Positions 18,398-28,943 of a DNA stretch of 64,000 nucleotides are shown in pieces; positions within the stretch are counted from its first letter, which is position 1, and each line of letters starts with the position of its first letter. The position numbers were made by a program, and so were the translations under genes. Under the pieces are notes generated by a model that saw only the letters and a list, made by a program, of their open reading frames with translations, made no database searches and had not been told where the DNA came from. Source of the DNA: Bifidobacterium aemilianum (GTDB taxonomy: Bacteria > Actinomycetota > Actinomycetes > Actinomycetales > Bifidobacteriaceae); contig NZ_PDCG01000003.1 in the NCBI RefSeq assembly GCF_003315635.1, positions 1 to 64,000 of the forward strand, read 5' to 3'.

Positions 18398-18505
18398 GCG
18401 TCTACCGATGCCTCGCATGGCGGGACATCACTGCTGTGAACCGGTTTGGTGGCCGCCGGGTCCGCCAATGAGGAATGCCGCGAGCATGCTGCAAGGAGGG
18501 GTTGA

Positions 18506-19834
18506 GTGTATATCTCCCGCTTGGCCCTTGACCATTTCCGTTCCTGGAGGCATTGCCTGATTGATCTGCAGCCTGGGGTGAACATCCTGCAGGGCAGCAA
18601 TGGCCTAGGCAAGACCAATATCGTCGAATCGGTGATTGTGTTGTCGACCGGGTCCAGCCACCGCAGCTCCTCCTCCCTGCCCTTGGTGGAACGGGGGGAG
18701 AAGACCGCAACAATCCGGGCCAATGTCGTGGAAACCCCGGCTGTCAAAGCTGCCGAAGATGGCGATAGGGATTGCGGTAACGAGGATTCCAGCGACAAGG
18801 AATCCACAGGCCAGAAGGCCAACAAGCTGACCTCCTATGAGGTCACCATCGCCGCCAGGGGGGCCAATCGTGCCCGTATCAATGGGGGTAACTCCCTCTA
18901 CATGCGCGATGTGGTGGGTCTGGTTCCCTCGATCTCCTTCACTCCCGAGGACCAGCGGCTGATCGCCGGCGAACCGGCAGGCCGCAGAAACTTCCTTGAC
19001 CAGGCCGGCAGCCAGCTCATTGCCGGGTATTGGCAGGAGTTGCAGCAGTTCGACCGCATAGCCAAGCAGAGGGCCGTCCTCCTCAAACAGTTGTCGGACA
19101 TGGAGACCCCCCTCGATGGGCAGCTGAGTGGTCTGGAGATCTGGACCGGTCAGTTCATCGAAGCCGGCGTGGCCCTGACCAAGAGCCGGGCCCTCCTGGT
19201 CGAACGTCTGGCCGGGCCCTTCACCCGCATATACGATCAGCTGGTGGGCAGCCTCCAGCATGCCGGATTGACCTACCGGCCCTCCTTTGAGGAGGTCTTC
19301 GCTGCCGACGAACCAAACATGGAGATAAGCCGGCATTTCCAACGGATCTACCCGGGGGAGCTGGCCAGGGGGCAGAACCTGATTGGCCCGCAACGCGACG
19401 ATGTGGAAGTCGTTCTGGGGGGTATGCCAGCCCGGGACTTCGCCTCCAATGGGGAGATGTGGACCCTGGCCCTGGCCCTGAAAATGGCCCTCTTCCAAGA
19501 GATCGCCGATAGCCAGGGCAGCAGGCCCATTGTCATCCTCGACGATGTCTTCGCTCAGTTGGACCAGAACCGCCGCGAGCAGATCCTGGATTTCGCCCAG
19601 GGCCAGGACCAGGTGCTCATCACCGTTGCAGCGGCCTCCGATATTCCCCTCAAGGAGGAAGCCAACATCATTGATGTGGCGGCCCTCAAGGCCCAGGACG
19701 ACTTGGACAAGGAAGAATCGGCAGCCTTCGAGCGGCAGATCCAGGCCCTGCGGACCGAGCGATCTGGCGGAGCAGGCCAGGCTGAGCCCGGGGAAGGCCG
19801 TCCGGCAGGGGCTCATGGAGGTGTGGCAGGCTGA
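18506..19834 (+). CDS. recF: DNA replication/repair protein RecF
   Basis: An SMC-like ATPase that loads RecA at gaps. It has Walker A GSNGLGKTN near residues 30-38, the signature region AGEPAGRRNFLDQ, the QRDDVEV segment and Walker B PIVILDDVFAQLD. At 442 residues it exceeds the usual 370-400. The excess is an Asp/Glu/Lys-rich insertion near 85-110 and an Ala/Gly-rich tail. The start codon is GTG, with AAGGAGG at 18493-18499. The stop overlaps the next gene in a TGATG. Confidence 0.95.
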   Translation: MYISRLALDHFRSWRHCLIDLQPGVNILQGSNGLGKTNIVESVIVLSTGSSHRSSSSLPLVERGEKTATIRANVVETPAVKAAEDGDRDCGNEDSSDKESTGQKANKLTSYEVTIAARGANRARINGGNSLYMRDVVGLVPSISFTPEDQRLIAGEPAGRRNFLDQAGSQLIAGYWQELQQFDRIAKQRAVLLKQLSDMETPLDGQLSGLEIWTGQFIEAGVALTKSRALLVERLAGPFTRIYDQLVGSLQHAGLTYRPSFEEVFAADEPNMEISRHFQRIYPGELARGQNLIGPQRDDVEVVLGGMPARDFASNGEMWTLALALKMALFQEIADSQGSRPIVILDDVFAQLDQNRREQILDFAQGQDQVLITVAAASDIPLKEEANIIDVAALKAQDDLDKEESAAFERQIQALRTERSGGAGQAEPGEGRPAGAHGGVAG

Positions 19835-20337
19835 TGGAGGAGCCCATAGCACGCAAACTGCACCTGGACCCCCGCAAGCTCCCAGCCCTGGTATTCAACA
19901 AAATCGACGAGAGGGCCAAGCAGGTCAAGTACCAGGAGAAGGATCGGGAGCTGGCCTGGGAAAGCTTTGGCAAGCCGGGACGTGATCCCAAGAGCTTCGC
20001 CGGCCTGTTCGGTAGCATGGCGGCCCAGGGCGGCTGGGTGCCGCACATGAAGATCGCCCAGTTGCGCAACCATTGGGACCAGGTGGTTGGGTCGGGCATA
20101 GCCCAGCATTCCCAGGTGGTCTCCTATGAGGATGGCCTGCTGACCATCCGGGCGGAATCGCAAATCTGGGCCACCCAGCTGACCTACATGATTCCCCAAC
20201 TGACCGCGACCATACGCCAACGCTTGGAAGGCCTGGAGATCAGGGAGATTAAAGTGACCGGCCCCCACAATGGCAGCTTTGGAAGCCGTTATGGTCGGCG
20301 CTATGGTGGTTATGGATCCGGCTTGGTCAGCCGTTGA
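19834..20337 (+). CDS. DUF721/DciA-like protein
   Basis: The 167-residue protein sits in the standard place between recF and gyrB in actinobacteria. The DUF721 core runs from LRNHWDQVVGSGIAQHSQV through LLTIRAESQIWATQLTYM to LRE-type residues and ends in IREIKVTGP. DUF721 proteins are related to DciA, the loader of the replicative helicase in bacteria without DnaC. That role is inferred from family and position only. The C-terminus is Gly/Arg/Tyr-rich (GSRYGRRYGGYGSG), a likely flexible nucleic-acid-binding tail. Its ATG overlaps the recF stop. Confidence 0.85.
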   Translation: MEEPIARKLHLDPRKLPALVFNKIDERAKQVKYQEKDRELAWESFGKPGRDPKSFAGLFGSMAAQGGWVPHMKIAQLRNHWDQVVGSGIAQHSQVVSYEDGLLTIRAESQIWATQLTYMIPQLTATIRQRLEGLEIREIKVTGPHNGSFGSRYGRRYGGYGSGLVSR

Positions 20338-20502
20338 ATACGCAGATTCAGCTGAGCTTAGCTCATAGGCGCAAAGTCCCCATGCACTAGTAGAATCACA
20401 CGCAGTAGGTCTAAGGCTCTTAAAACCCCCTTTATTTGTGTTTTAGGACCCAAGGCTTGTTGTGAAGCCTCTCAGACGAGAGGAAATGCAGGAAGGAAGC
20501 TT

Positions 20503-22608
20503 GTGGCAGATCTTGAGGATGAGGATTCGCTGAAGACCAGCGAAAAGGCCGAGCAGGACACGGATCAGACCGGTCAGGAGAAGCTTCAGGATGCCCAATT
20601 GGATGACTCCCTGTCGCCTGATCACTACGATGCCAGCGATTTGCGGGTGCTTGAGGGCCTGGAGGCCGTGCGCATCCGCCCCGGCATGTACATCGGTTCC
20701 ACCGGGCCCCGTGGTCTGCACCACCTGGTCTATGAGATCGTCGACAACTCCATCGATGAGGCCCTGGCTGGGTACGCGACCCATATCGAAGTGACCATCC
20801 TGCCCGACAACGGCATCAAGGTGGTCGACGACGGCCGTGGTATCCCCGTTGATGAAGTCCCCGGCGAGGGGGTCTCCGGCGTGGAGACCGTTATGACCAA
20901 GCTGCATGCGGGCGGCAAGTTCGGTGGCGGCGGCTACGCGGTCTCCGGCGGCTTGCATGGCGTGGGCATCTCCGTAGTCAACGCCCTCTCCACCCGCATT
21001 GATGTCGAGGTGCGTCGGCAGGGCTACCACTGGACCCAGAGCTTCAAGGACCAGCATTCCATTGCCCCCCTCAAGCAGGGCTCCCCCCTGGCCGAGGGCG
21101 AGGCTACCGGAACCTCCGTAACCTTCTGGGCCGATCCCAAGATCTTCGAGACCACCATCTACGACTTCGAGACGCTCAGGGCCCGCTTCCAGCAGATGGC
21201 CTTCCTCAACAAGGGTCTGAAGATCAGCCTGACCGACCTGCGGGAGACCGACATGGCCGGTGATGAGGTCGCCGGCAAGGACGACGAGGAGAGCAGGCCC
21301 GAACACCAGTCGGTCACCTACCTCTACGAGAACGGTATCAAGGACTACGTCGACTACATGGTCAAGTCCCGCAAGGCCACTCCCATTGAGGAGGACATCA
21401 TCGACCTGGAGGCCGAGGATCTAAAGCTCGGCATCTCCGCCGAGATCGCCATGCAGTGGACGGCAGCCTACTCCGAATCGGTCCACACCTTCGCCAACAC
21501 CATTTCCACCACCGAGGGTGGCACCCATGAGGAGGGCTTCCGCGCGGCCCTGACCTCACTGGTCAACCGCTATGCCAGAGACAAGGGCATCCTCAAGGAG
21601 AAGGACGAGAACCTCTCCGGTGATGATGTGCGCGAGGGGTTGACGGCGGTGGTATCCGTCAAGCTGACCAACCCCCAGTTCGAGGGCCAGACCAAGACCA
21701 AGCTCGGCAACTCCGAGGCCAAGACCTTCGTGCAGCGGGTCATGACCGAGCGTATGAGCGACTGGTTTGACGCCCATCCCAACGAGGCCAAGAGCATCAT
21801 CCAAAAGGGCATTGAGGCGGCACACGCCAGGATCGCAGCCAAGAAGGCCCGTGAGTCCACACGGCGCAAGTCTATCTTCGAGACGGCCGGCATGCCGGAG
21901 AAGCTCAAGGACTGCCAGTCCAACAACCCGGAGGAGTGCGAGCTCTTCATCGTCGAGGGTGATTCCGCAGGCGGCTCCGCCATCCAGGGCCGCAACCCCA
22001 TCACCCAGGCCATCCTGCCCCTGCGAGGCAAGATCCTCAACACGGAGCGGGCCTCCATCGACCGCATGATGAAGTCGGACACCATCGAGTCCCTCATCAC
22101 GGCCGTGGGCGCTGGCTACGGCGAGGACTTCGACATCAACAAGGTCCGCTACCACAAGGTCATCATCATGGCCGATGCGGATGTGGACGGCGCCCATATC
22201 GCCACCCTCAACCTCACCCTCTTCTTCCGCTACATGAGGCCGATGATCTACGCCGGCTATGTCTACGTGGCCATGCCGCCGCTTTATCGGCTCAAATGGA
22301 CCAAGGGACCCCACGACTTCGTCTACACGGACGCGGAACGTGACCGTGTCCTGGCCGAGGGCAAGTCCAAGGGCCGTCAGCTGCCCAAGGGCGAGGGCAT
22401 CCAACGCTACAAGGGCCTGGGCGAGATGAGTTACCAGGAACTTTGGGAGACCACCATGGACCCCGACCACCGTATCCTCAAGCAGATCACCATTGAGGAT
22501 GCGGCTCAGGCCGACGAGACCTTCTCCATGCTCATGGGCGACGAGGTGGAGCCCCGGCGGCTCTTCATCCAACGCAACGCCCACGACGCCCGCTTCATCG
22601 ACGCCTGA
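20503..22608 (+). CDS. gyrB: DNA gyrase subunit B
   Basis: The ATPase subunit of gyrase, 701 residues, powers negative supercoiling. The GHKL ATP-binding residues lie in IVDNSIDEALAGYA and VVDDGRGIPVD. The ATP lid is GGKFGGGGYAVSGGLHGVG. The TOPRIM domain has EGDSAGGSAIQGRN, PLRGKILNTE and the DADVDGAHI acidic cluster. The first 40 residues are an acidic extension. The start codon is GTG at 20503 after GGAAGGAAG. A possible -10 TAGAAT is at 20391-20396, leaving a leader of about 100 nt. Confidence 0.97.
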   Translation: MADLEDEDSLKTSEKAEQDTDQTGQEKLQDAQLDDSLSPDHYDASDLRVLEGLEAVRIRPGMYIGSTGPRGLHHLVYEIVDNSIDEALAGYATHIEVTILPDNGIKVVDDGRGIPVDEVPGEGVSGVETVMTKLHAGGKFGGGGYAVSGGLHGVGISVVNALSTRIDVEVRRQGYHWTQSFKDQHSIAPLKQGSPLAEGEATGTSVTFWADPKIFETTIYDFETLRARFQQMAFLNKGLKISLTDLRETDMAGDEVAGKDDEESRPEHQSVTYLYENGIKDYVDYMVKSRKATPIEEDIIDLEAEDLKLGISAEIAMQWTAAYSESVHTFANTISTTEGGTHEEGFRAALTSLVNRYARDKGILKEKDENLSGDDVREGLTAVVSVKLTNPQFEGQTKTKLGNSEAKTFVQRVMTERMSDWFDAHPNEAKSIIQKGIEAAHARIAAKKARESTRRKSIFETAGMPEKLKDCQSNNPEECELFIVEGDSAGGSAIQGRNPITQAILPLRGKILNTERASIDRMMKSDTIESLITAVGAGYGEDFDINKVRYHKVIIMADADVDGAHIATLNLTLFFRYMRPMIYAGYVYVAMPPLYRLKWTKGPHDFVYTDAERDRVLAEGKSKGRQLPKGEGIQRYKGLGEMSYQELWETTMDPDHRILKQITIEDAAQADETFSMLMGDEVEPRRLFIQRNAHDARFIDA

Positions 22609-22729
22609 CCGGCGGCCAGCAAGCACGAGTCGCTGAAGGCATACGGCGGTGGCGCCCGGCACAGGCGGCCCCCGCGCGACGGGCCAAAGCCATATACGAG
22701 CAGTAGAGCAGCAGAACCAAGGACAGACA

Positions 22730-25492
22730 GTGGCAGACGATATCAACAGCACAGACAACAATGAGGGGCTGACCGGAGCCGACCAACCCATACCAGACGG
22801 TTCCCTGGAACCTCTAAGCCCCCAGGAAATCGACCAGACCGACTACGGCCTCTTGCAGGGTGAGCGCATCCAGAAAATCGACCTCCAGCAGGAGATGCGC
22901 GACTCCTACCTGGCCTACTCCCTGTCGGTCATTGTCGAGCGAGCTCTCCCGGACGTGCGCGACGGTATGAAACCAGTCCACCGGCGTGTGATCTATGCCA
23001 TGTACGACGGTGGCTACCGGCCCGACCGTGGCTACAACAAGTGCTCTCGCGTGGTTGGCGACGTCATGGGTAAGTACCACCCGCACGGCGACTCGGCCAT
23101 CTACGACACCCTGGTTCGTATGGCCCAGTCATGGTCCATGCGCTACCTGCTCGTGGACGGCCAGGGCAACTTTGGCTCCCCCGGTGACGACCCGGCGGCA
23201 GCCATGCGTTACACCGAGTGCCGTATGGCCCCCCTGGCCATGGAGCTGGTGCGCGACATCGACAAGGACACCGTCGACTTCGCCCCCAACTACGACGGCA
23301 AGACCCAGGAGCCGACCGTACTTCCGGCCCGCTTCCCCAACCTTCTGGTCAACGGTTCCTCCGGCATCGCGGTTGGTATGGCGACCAACATCCCGCCCCA
23401 CAATATGCGGGAGGTCGCCGACGGTATCCACTGGGCCCTGGACCACCCCGACGCCAGCAAGGAAGAGCTTCTGGATGCATTGATCGAACGGATCAAGGGA
23501 CCCGACTTTCCCACCGGTGCCACCATCCTTGGCCACAAGGGCATAGAGCAGGCCTATCGGACCGGCCGTGGCCTGATCACCATGCGGGCCGTCGTCAACA
23601 CCGAGGAGATCAAGGGCCGTTTGTGCCTGGTGGTCACTGAGCTGCCCTACCAGGTCAACCCCGATCGCCTGGTCGTCTCCATCCGTGAGGCCGTGCGCGA
23701 CGGCAAGATCCAGGGCATAGCCGACATGCGCGATGAGACCTCCGGCCGCACCGGCCAGCGTCTGGTCCTGGTCCTCAAGCGTGACGCCGTACCTAAGGTC
23801 GTCCTCAACAACCTCTACAAGCATTCGCAGATGCAGCAGACCTTCGGTGCCAACATGCTGGCCCTGGTCGATAATGTGCCCCGTACCCTGAGCCTGGACG
23901 CCTTCGTCAGCCACTGGGTCGACCACCAGCTGTCGGTGATTGAGCGCCGCACCAGGTATTTGAAGCGTGAGGCCGAGGAACGCGACCATATTCTGCAGGG
24001 CTACTTGAAGGCTCTGGACATGATCGAAGAGGTCATCGCCCTGATCCGCTCCTCAAAGGATGTGGACACGGCCAGGACCGGACTGAAAACCCTCCTTGAT
24101 GTCGATGACGTCCAGGCCGACGCCATTCTGGCCATGCAGCTGCGCCGTCTGGCGGCCCTGGAGCGCCAGAAGATCGTTGACGAGCACAACGAGCTGATGA
24201 AGAAGATCGCCGACTACAACGACATTCTGGGCAATCCCAAGCGTCAGCGGCGGATCGTGGGCGACGAGATGGACGAGATCGTGGCCAAGTATGGTGATGA
24301 GCGGCGGACCAAGATCCTGCCCTTCTCCGGCTCCATGAGCGACGAGGACCTGATCGCCGAGGAGAACGTGGTGGTCACCGTCACCCACTCCGGCTTCGTC
24401 AAGCGCACCAAGGCCGACGAGTACCGGGCCCAGCACCGGGGCGGCAAGGGAATCCGTGGCACCAAACTGCGTGAGGATGACGTGGTCGACCACTTCTTCC
24501 TGACCTCCACCCACAACTGGCTGCTCTTCTTCACCAACCGGGGAAGGGTCTACCGGATCAAGGCCTACGAGTTGCCCGAGGGGTCACGCGACTCCAAGGG
24601 CCAGCATGTGGCCAACCTCCTCCAGCTCTCGCCGGGTGAGGACATCCAGGCCGTGCTGTCCATACCGAACTATGAGGTCGCCAAGTATCTGGTCCTGGCC
24701 ACCAGGTGCGGCAAGGTCAAGAAGACGGCCTTGGCGGAATACGATTCCTCCCGTCAGGGTGGTCTGATCGCTGTTCGCCTGGCTGCCGACGAGGAGACTG
24801 GCGAACCCACTGACGAGCTGATCGGTGCGGCACTGTGCAACGCTGATGACGACATCATCCTGGTCTCCCGCAAGGGTATGAGTCTGAAGTTCCAGGCCGA
24901 CGACGAGCAGCTGCGGCCCATGGGCCGCCAGACCGCCGGCGTGCAAGGCATGCGCTTCCGTGAGGGCGACGAGCTTCTGGCCATGGATGTGGTCAAGTCC
25001 GCGCAGAACGCCGAGGCAGCGGGCGAGGATGCCGGCGGTGAGGACCTGTTGGTCGTCACCAACGAGGGCTTCGCCAAGCGGTCGGCCATCAGCGAGTACC
25101 GCCTCCAGGGCCGCAACGGCTATGGGGTCAAGGCCCTGCAGCTCAACGAAAGCCGTGGCTCCCTGGTCGGTGCCCTGATTGTCCATGAGGACGACCAGGT
25201 CATGGCCATCATGAAGTCCGGCAAGGTCATCCGCTCCGATGTCTCCGAGATCAAGCGCACCGGCCGCAATACACAGGGTGTCACCTTGGCCAAGCCCGAC
25301 AAGAAGGACGAGATCCTCTCCATCGCCCGTAACGATGAGAAGGAGGACCCGGAAGACGAGGCTGGGGCTGAGGGACAGAGCGAAGGACAGACCACTGAAG
25401 CAGCCGCTGGGGCTGCTGGGGAAGTCACGGCTGACAGCGCCTTGGACACCAGCGCCGAGGAGACGGCTCACAGCGCTGACGGCGAGGAGTAA
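22730..25492 (+). CDS. gyrA: DNA gyrase subunit A
   Basis: The 920-residue breakage-reunion subunit. The catalytic tyrosine is Y161 in MRYTECRMA. The quinolone-resistance region [18 protein letters not shown] keeps Ser122 and Asp126, the positions equal to Ser83 and Asp87 of E. coli, so it looks wild type. A C-terminal beta-pinwheel region with the GyrA-box-like [12 protein letters not shown] follows, then an acidic Ala/Glu-rich tail (about the last 55 residues). The GTG at 22730 is chosen because of AAGGA six bases before it. It is 121 bp after gyrB, probably in one transcript. Confidence 0.96.
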   Translation: MADDINSTDNNEGLTGADQPIPDGSLEPLSPQEIDQTDYGLLQGERIQKIDLQQEMRDSYLAYSLSVIVERALPDVRDGMKPVHRRVIYAMYDGGYRPDRGYNKCSRVVGDVMGKYHPHGDSAIYDTLVRMAQSWSMRYLLVDGQGNFGSPGDDPAAAMRYTECRMAPLAMELVRDIDKDTVDFAPNYDGKTQEPTVLPARFPNLLVNGSSGIAVGMATNIPPHNMREVADGIHWALDHPDASKEELLDALIERIKGPDFPTGATILGHKGIEQAYRTGRGLITMRAVVNTEEIKGRLCLVVTELPYQVNPDRLVVSIREAVRDGKIQGIADMRDETSGRTGQRLVLVLKRDAVPKVVLNNLYKHSQMQQTFGANMLALVDNVPRTLSLDAFVSHWVDHQLSVIERRTRYLKREAEERDHILQGYLKALDMIEEVIALIRSSKDVDTARTGLKTLLDVDDVQADAILAMQLRRLAALERQKIVDEHNELMKKIADYNDILGNPKRQRRIVGDEMDEIVAKYGDERRTKILPFSGSMSDEDLIAEENVVVTVTHSGFVKRTKADEYRAQHRGGKGIRGTKLREDDVVDHFFLTSTHNWLLFFTNRGRVYRIKAYELPEGSRDSKGQHVANLLQLSPGEDIQAVLSIPNYEVAKYLVLATRCGKVKKTALAEYDSSRQGGLIAVRLAADEETGEPTDELIGAALCNADDDIILVSRKGMSLKFQADDEQLRPMGRQTAGVQGMRFREGDELLAMDVVKSAQNAEAAGEDAGGEDLLVVTNEGFAKRSAISEYRLQGRNGYGVKALQLNESRGSLVGALIVHEDDQVMAIMKSGKVIRSDVSEIKRTGRNTQGVTLAKPDKKDEILSIARNDEKEDPEDEAGAEGQSEGQTTEAAAGAAGEVTADSALDTSAEETAHSADGEE

Positions 25493-25615
25493 GCAGGAAG
25501 ATGAGGTTAGCCTAGTCCCTTAATCCTGCTAATCTCGTCTTAGGAATTAGTGGATGCAGTGAGCGCGACAACAGGGCCCCAGGCTCGGAAACACGCGGAA
25601 GGTCAAGGAGCAGCA

Positions 25616-26230
25616 ATGAGTGGGAATCATGAAAGCCAGAAGCCGGATGATGTGATCAAGCCTCTGGCCTCCGGTCCTGACGGCACGATTGCTCCTGAAG
25701 CCAGCAAGCTGGAGAACAATGGGGATTCCGCCCCACGTGTGGCTCGGACCGTCTCCAATGTGCCCCAGCAGGCTTCAGAGCCCGTCTTCGCCCCCATGGG
25801 GTCCGAAGAGAGCCACAAGTCCGGCAGGAAGTCCTTCGGCTCCAAGTCTGGCAAGGCCGGAGTTCCCCGTGCCCGCCGTATGAGCCTGTCGCTCACTCAT
25901 CTCAACGTCTGGTCGGTCGCCAAGGTCAGCTTCCTTCTGTGCGTGGCTGGTGGCATCATTCAGGTGGTTGCCGCAGCCATTCTGTGGATGCTGCTCAACG
26001 TTGTCGGTGTCTTCGACCAGATCACGCAGATCGTCTCCTCCACCGGTCTGGATGCCGGCGGGTTCAATCTGTCCGACGTCTTCTCCCTGAGCACCGTGCT
26101 CAGCGGCGTCACCATATTTTCCATCTTCGAGGCCGTGCTCTTGACGGTGCTCTTCACCATCGGAGCCCTGCTCTACAATGTGGTCAGCTCCCTGGTGGGT
26201 GGCGTTCACGTCACCTTGGGAGACGACTGA
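25616..26230 (+). CDS. DUF3566 family membrane protein
   Basis: The 204-residue protein is of a family found next to gyrA in actinobacteria. An N-terminal disordered, polar half (residues 1-90) leads into ARRMSLSLTHLNVWSVAKVS, typical of DUF3566. Two membrane helices follow (FLLCVAGGIIQVVAAAILWM and IFSIFEAVLLTVLFTIGALL), the last followed by the short ending VGGVHVTLGDD. The ATG at 25616 has AAGGAG five bases upstream and is preferred to a GTG at 25550. Its function is unknown; linkage suggests co-transcription with gyrA. Confidence 0.85.
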   Translation: MSGNHESQKPDDVIKPLASGPDGTIAPEASKLENNGDSAPRVARTVSNVPQQASEPVFAPMGSEESHKSGRKSFGSKSGKAGVPRARRMSLSLTHLNVWSVAKVSFLLCVAGGIIQVVAAAILWMLLNVVGVFDQITQIVSSTGLDAGGFNLSDVFSLSTVLSGVTIFSIFEAVLLTVLFTIGALLYNVVSSLVGGVHVTLGDD

Positions 26231-26423
26231 GCACAACGAGCCACTATAAGGCTCAGGCTGCCTCTAATAAGTCACTAAGCAGATGGCGGGTCTACGGTTC
26301 GGTCAGTTCCGGCGGTGATCTCAGCCCAGCACTTAGCTGACACTGGTGTAACAGACCCCTTGTGTTGTATGGCTCCACAAAGGTCAGTCACCTCATTGAA
26401 CTTGCCGCACGGAGGAGTACGCG

Positions 26424-27584
26424 ATGGTTTCCTTTCTCAAGTTCTACAGCAGCTCCTTCACCATAGCCCTGGTCCTATGGCCCTTCGTCTCAGTGGTCCT
26501 GACCCTGCCAATCCTGGCGGTCATATACCGGCGTTATCACCGCCTGCGCTTCTCAGCGGTCCTGGCCTCCTACCTGTCAGTTCTCTACCTGCTGGGCTTG
26601 GTGGCCTTTACCCTCTACCCCATGCCGGACGACCCGGTCGCATACTGCGCCGCCCACCATATCCGCCCCCAGCTCCAGGTCATGCAGTTCGTCCAGGACC
26701 TGCAGACTCACGGTCTTTCCGCGCTCTTGCAGTTGGGTTTCAATGTCCTGCTCTTCATACCCTTCGGCTTCATCATGACCCGTTGGCTCCGCTGGAAGCC
26801 ATGGATCGTCCTACCCGCCGGCTTGCTGACTTCGCTGCTTATCGAGACCTCCCAGCTGACCGGTTTCTGGCACCTCTACCCCTGTGCTTACCGTTACTTT
26901 GATGTCGACGATCTGCTGACCAACACCCTGGGCACCCTGATAGGTGTCATGATCGCCGTCATCTTCAACCTCATCTCCCCGCCCAAAGAGACCGATCATG
27001 CCGTCATCGTGCAGCGACCCAAACTCCTGCACCGGGCAGTCTCCTATGCACTCGACATGTTTCTGGTGGTGTTCACCTACTTCCCCATAGGCCTGGGTGG
27101 TGTTTATGTCTTCCACAAGAAGGCTCTGCCCCAACCCGACGGCAGCTACCTTTTCCACGGCTTCACCGTCACCACCAGCCTTCTGGACCATGGCGTGCAG
27201 ATTCTGGCATTCCTGGCCTTCCTCCTCTATGAGTTGTTGATCCCAGCCACCCACCGGGGACAGACCCTGGCTGGCATGTTCACCCACATGACCGTGGAGA
27301 CCAAGCCCCGCCAAGGTGCCTTGCGTGCCGCCTTCTACATGGCGCGGACGCTGGTCCTCTACCTACCCCTCTGCTGGCTGGTCTCCGACCGTGGCCAGAA
27401 CCTGCCCATATATGCCCTGGTCCTGCTGATCTTCTACATGGTCGCCCGGCAGATGCCCTATGACCTGATTCCTGGTAGTCATCCCTACCAGTCGAACCAG
27501 TTTGACCAGTTCGACCAGGAGACGAGTGCCCCCCGCTTTGCCGCCTCGACCCAGGACTACAGGCCAAGCGCTCCCCTGCTATGA
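26424..27584 (+). CDS. VanZ-like / RDD-domain integral membrane protein
   Basis: The 386-residue multi-spanning protein has two modules. The N-terminal half (about 1-190) is VanZ-like: FTLYPMPDD, NVLLFIPFGFIMTRWL, LLIETSQLTG and the ending DVDDLLTNTLGTLIGV are that family's motifs. The C-terminal half (about 205-345) resembles an RDD domain (YALDMFLVVFTYFPIGLGG, then HRGQTLAGMFTHMTVE). VanZ proteins are linked to low-level teicoplanin resistance in one system, but most are of unknown role. GGAGGAG before the ATG supports the start. It appears monocistronic. Confidence 0.8.
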   Translation: MVSFLKFYSSSFTIALVLWPFVSVVLTLPILAVIYRRYHRLRFSAVLASYLSVLYLLGLVAFTLYPMPDDPVAYCAAHHIRPQLQVMQFVQDLQTHGLSALLQLGFNVLLFIPFGFIMTRWLRWKPWIVLPAGLLTSLLIETSQLTGFWHLYPCAYRYFDVDDLLTNTLGTLIGVMIAVIFNLISPPKETDHAVIVQRPKLLHRAVSYALDMFLVVFTYFPIGLGGVYVFHKKALPQPDGSYLFHGFTVTTSLLDHGVQILAFLAFLLYELLIPATHRGQTLAGMFTHMTVETKPRQGALRAAFYMARTLVLYLPLCWLVSDRGQNLPIYALVLLIFYMVARQMPYDLIPGSHPYQSNQFDQFDQETSAPRFAASTQDYRPSAPLL

Positions 27585-27890
27585 CTGCCCATGACTGCGG
27601 TGGGCATTATGCGCCACAGTGCGCCTGAACCTGGCCTAATGGCAGTGGTGGGTAGGGGCCGTAGCCGGTCAGTAAGTGCCCGGTTTTGCCTGGCGTCCAG
27701 GTCTCCGAAAAGCGGAGTTTGCGGCCGCCGGCATGTTATGGTTTTCTTATGTCTTTGGGGGGTAAAGGATTCTTATCATCGAAAGGTCTTATCAATGCAG
27801 GTTTACCTCAACCCACCTTCCATCAAACATGACTGCTTGCCCGCTGCCAGCGGTGTGATCATCGTTGCTGGTTGAGGGAGGGGAAAGCAC
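27585..27890. other. Intergenic stretch without a recognised gene
   Basis: No credible gene. A small CTCCG-AAAAG-CGGAG-TTT hairpin lies at 27703-27720 and a T-rich stretch follows near 27735-27760; either could be a weak terminator or promoter region. Confidence 0.4.
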
Positions 27891-28232
27891 ATGACCTTGA
27901 GAGAGTTTTTTGAGGAACCCCTGATGGTGGTTGTCACGGCCGTCCTGTTGGTCATAGTGATTGCCATAATCTTCTGCGTTGTTCATACCCTTCGCCATCC
28001 GGTGCCGATTAGTTTCGAACCGGTCTTCAAGACCTTCCCTGATGGTTCCGTGCAGATGGAATTCTCTGGTGTCGAGGGCGCCAAGCGAACCAAACGGTTC
28101 CATGAGGAGTACCAGGTGGGTATGCCCATCGAATACGAGGGGCAGGCCTACACCATCGCCCAAATCAAGGAACACCATGAGGCCGGCATGGTCTACGCCA
28201 AAATCATCACCGCCTACCTGGAAAGGGCATGA
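27891..28232 (+). CDS. Small membrane-anchored protein, unknown function
   Basis: The 113-residue protein has one N-terminal membrane helix (VVVTAVLLVIVIAIIFCVVH, residues 13-32) and a cytosolic-side or extracellular soluble domain with VFKTFPDGSVQMEFSGVEG and YTIAQIKEHHEAGMVYAKI. GGGAGGGGAAAG precedes the ATG. Its stop overlaps the next gene's ATG, so the two are coupled and probably act together. The family is not recognised. Confidence 0.7.
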   Translation: MTLREFFEEPLMVVVTAVLLVIVIAIIFCVVHTLRHPVPISFEPVFKTFPDGSVQMEFSGVEGAKRTKRFHEEYQVGMPIEYEGQAYTIAQIKEHHEAGMVYAKIITAYLERA

Positions 28233-28726
28233 CCTTGGAGCGCATGCTCGTATCCACGCATACGCTGACCAGCGACTATAGCCGCAAGAGCAAGATCAAG
28301 ACCATCGCCCTCTACTGGGTAGTTGGGCTTGTGGTGCTTGCCCTGCTTCACATCCCTCAGGTCGAGGACGTCATACAGGAATATTGCAGTAGGTCATTTG
28401 CCGATTTCCTTATTAACGGCTCACTGATTGCCCTTCCCCTCTTCCTGCTGATCGGCAGTGTGGTGACCTTTCTGCAGAGGCATAGCTTCGACGAGCTGCA
28501 CCTCTACAACACGGGAATCAACTTTGTCAACAACCGCAGCGATGCCCAGGGGCATGACAACTACGCCGACTATAACGACGTGGAGTTGAGCTACGGCAAT
28601 GCGCAGAGCAGCTTCTTCATCAGCGCTCCCAAGGCTGGCGTCAAGATGACCAACTACGCCTGGACGGAATTCACCTATCCCGACGTCCTGGAGAACAATC
28701 TCAAGCGGTACGGCCACTGGCGCTGA
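28229..28726 (+). CDS. Membrane protein with two helices, unknown function
   Basis: The 165-residue protein has two predicted membrane helices (TIALYWVVGLVVLALLHI near 25-42 and FLINGSLIALPLFLLIGSVV near 61-80). A soluble C-terminal domain of about 80 residues follows (LHLYNTGINFVNNRSDAQ, then YADYNDVELSYGNAQSSFFI). Its ATG overlaps the upstream stop by four bases. A decayed second copy of the C-terminal segment lies at 29730, showing that this locus was once duplicated. The hydrophilic domain after two helices resembles the general layout of bacterial PH-like membrane proteins, but this is only a guess. Confidence 0.7.
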   Translation: MTLERMLVSTHTLTSDYSRKSKIKTIALYWVVGLVVLALLHIPQVEDVIQEYCSRSFADFLINGSLIALPLFLLIGSVVTFLQRHSFDELHLYNTGINFVNNRSDAQGHDNYADYNDVELSYGNAQSSFFISAPKAGVKMTNYAWTEFTYPDVLENNLKRYGHWR

Positions 28727-28749
28727 CCCGGTCCGCGGCACCACTGCCC

Positions 28750-28777
28750 GGCAAACAGTCCCGCCTGCCTGTTTGCC
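28750..28777 (+). terminator. Hairpin after the small membrane gene pair
   Basis: GGCAAACAG, a 10-base loop and CTGTTTGCC form a perfect 9-bp stem 24 bp after the stop at 28726. No T-run follows. Confidence 0.5.
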
Positions 28778-28943
28778 AGGGCCAGCATACGCAACAACTA
28801 CCCCTGGTGAAGTGCTGAGCAAGAGTCAAATATAAGCAATGGCTTCATAATTCAAGATTTTAGGTAGTCGATAGTTCACGAGGGTAAATTGATATGACTT
28901 GCAGGTCAAGTCTTCCTAGACCGTTTGATTTCGGTATGAACCA

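Noticed and set aside
20391..20396. TAGAAT as the gyrB -10 element
   Set aside because: No acceptable -35 lies 16-18 bp upstream, so it is mentioned with gyrB but not called as a promoter.
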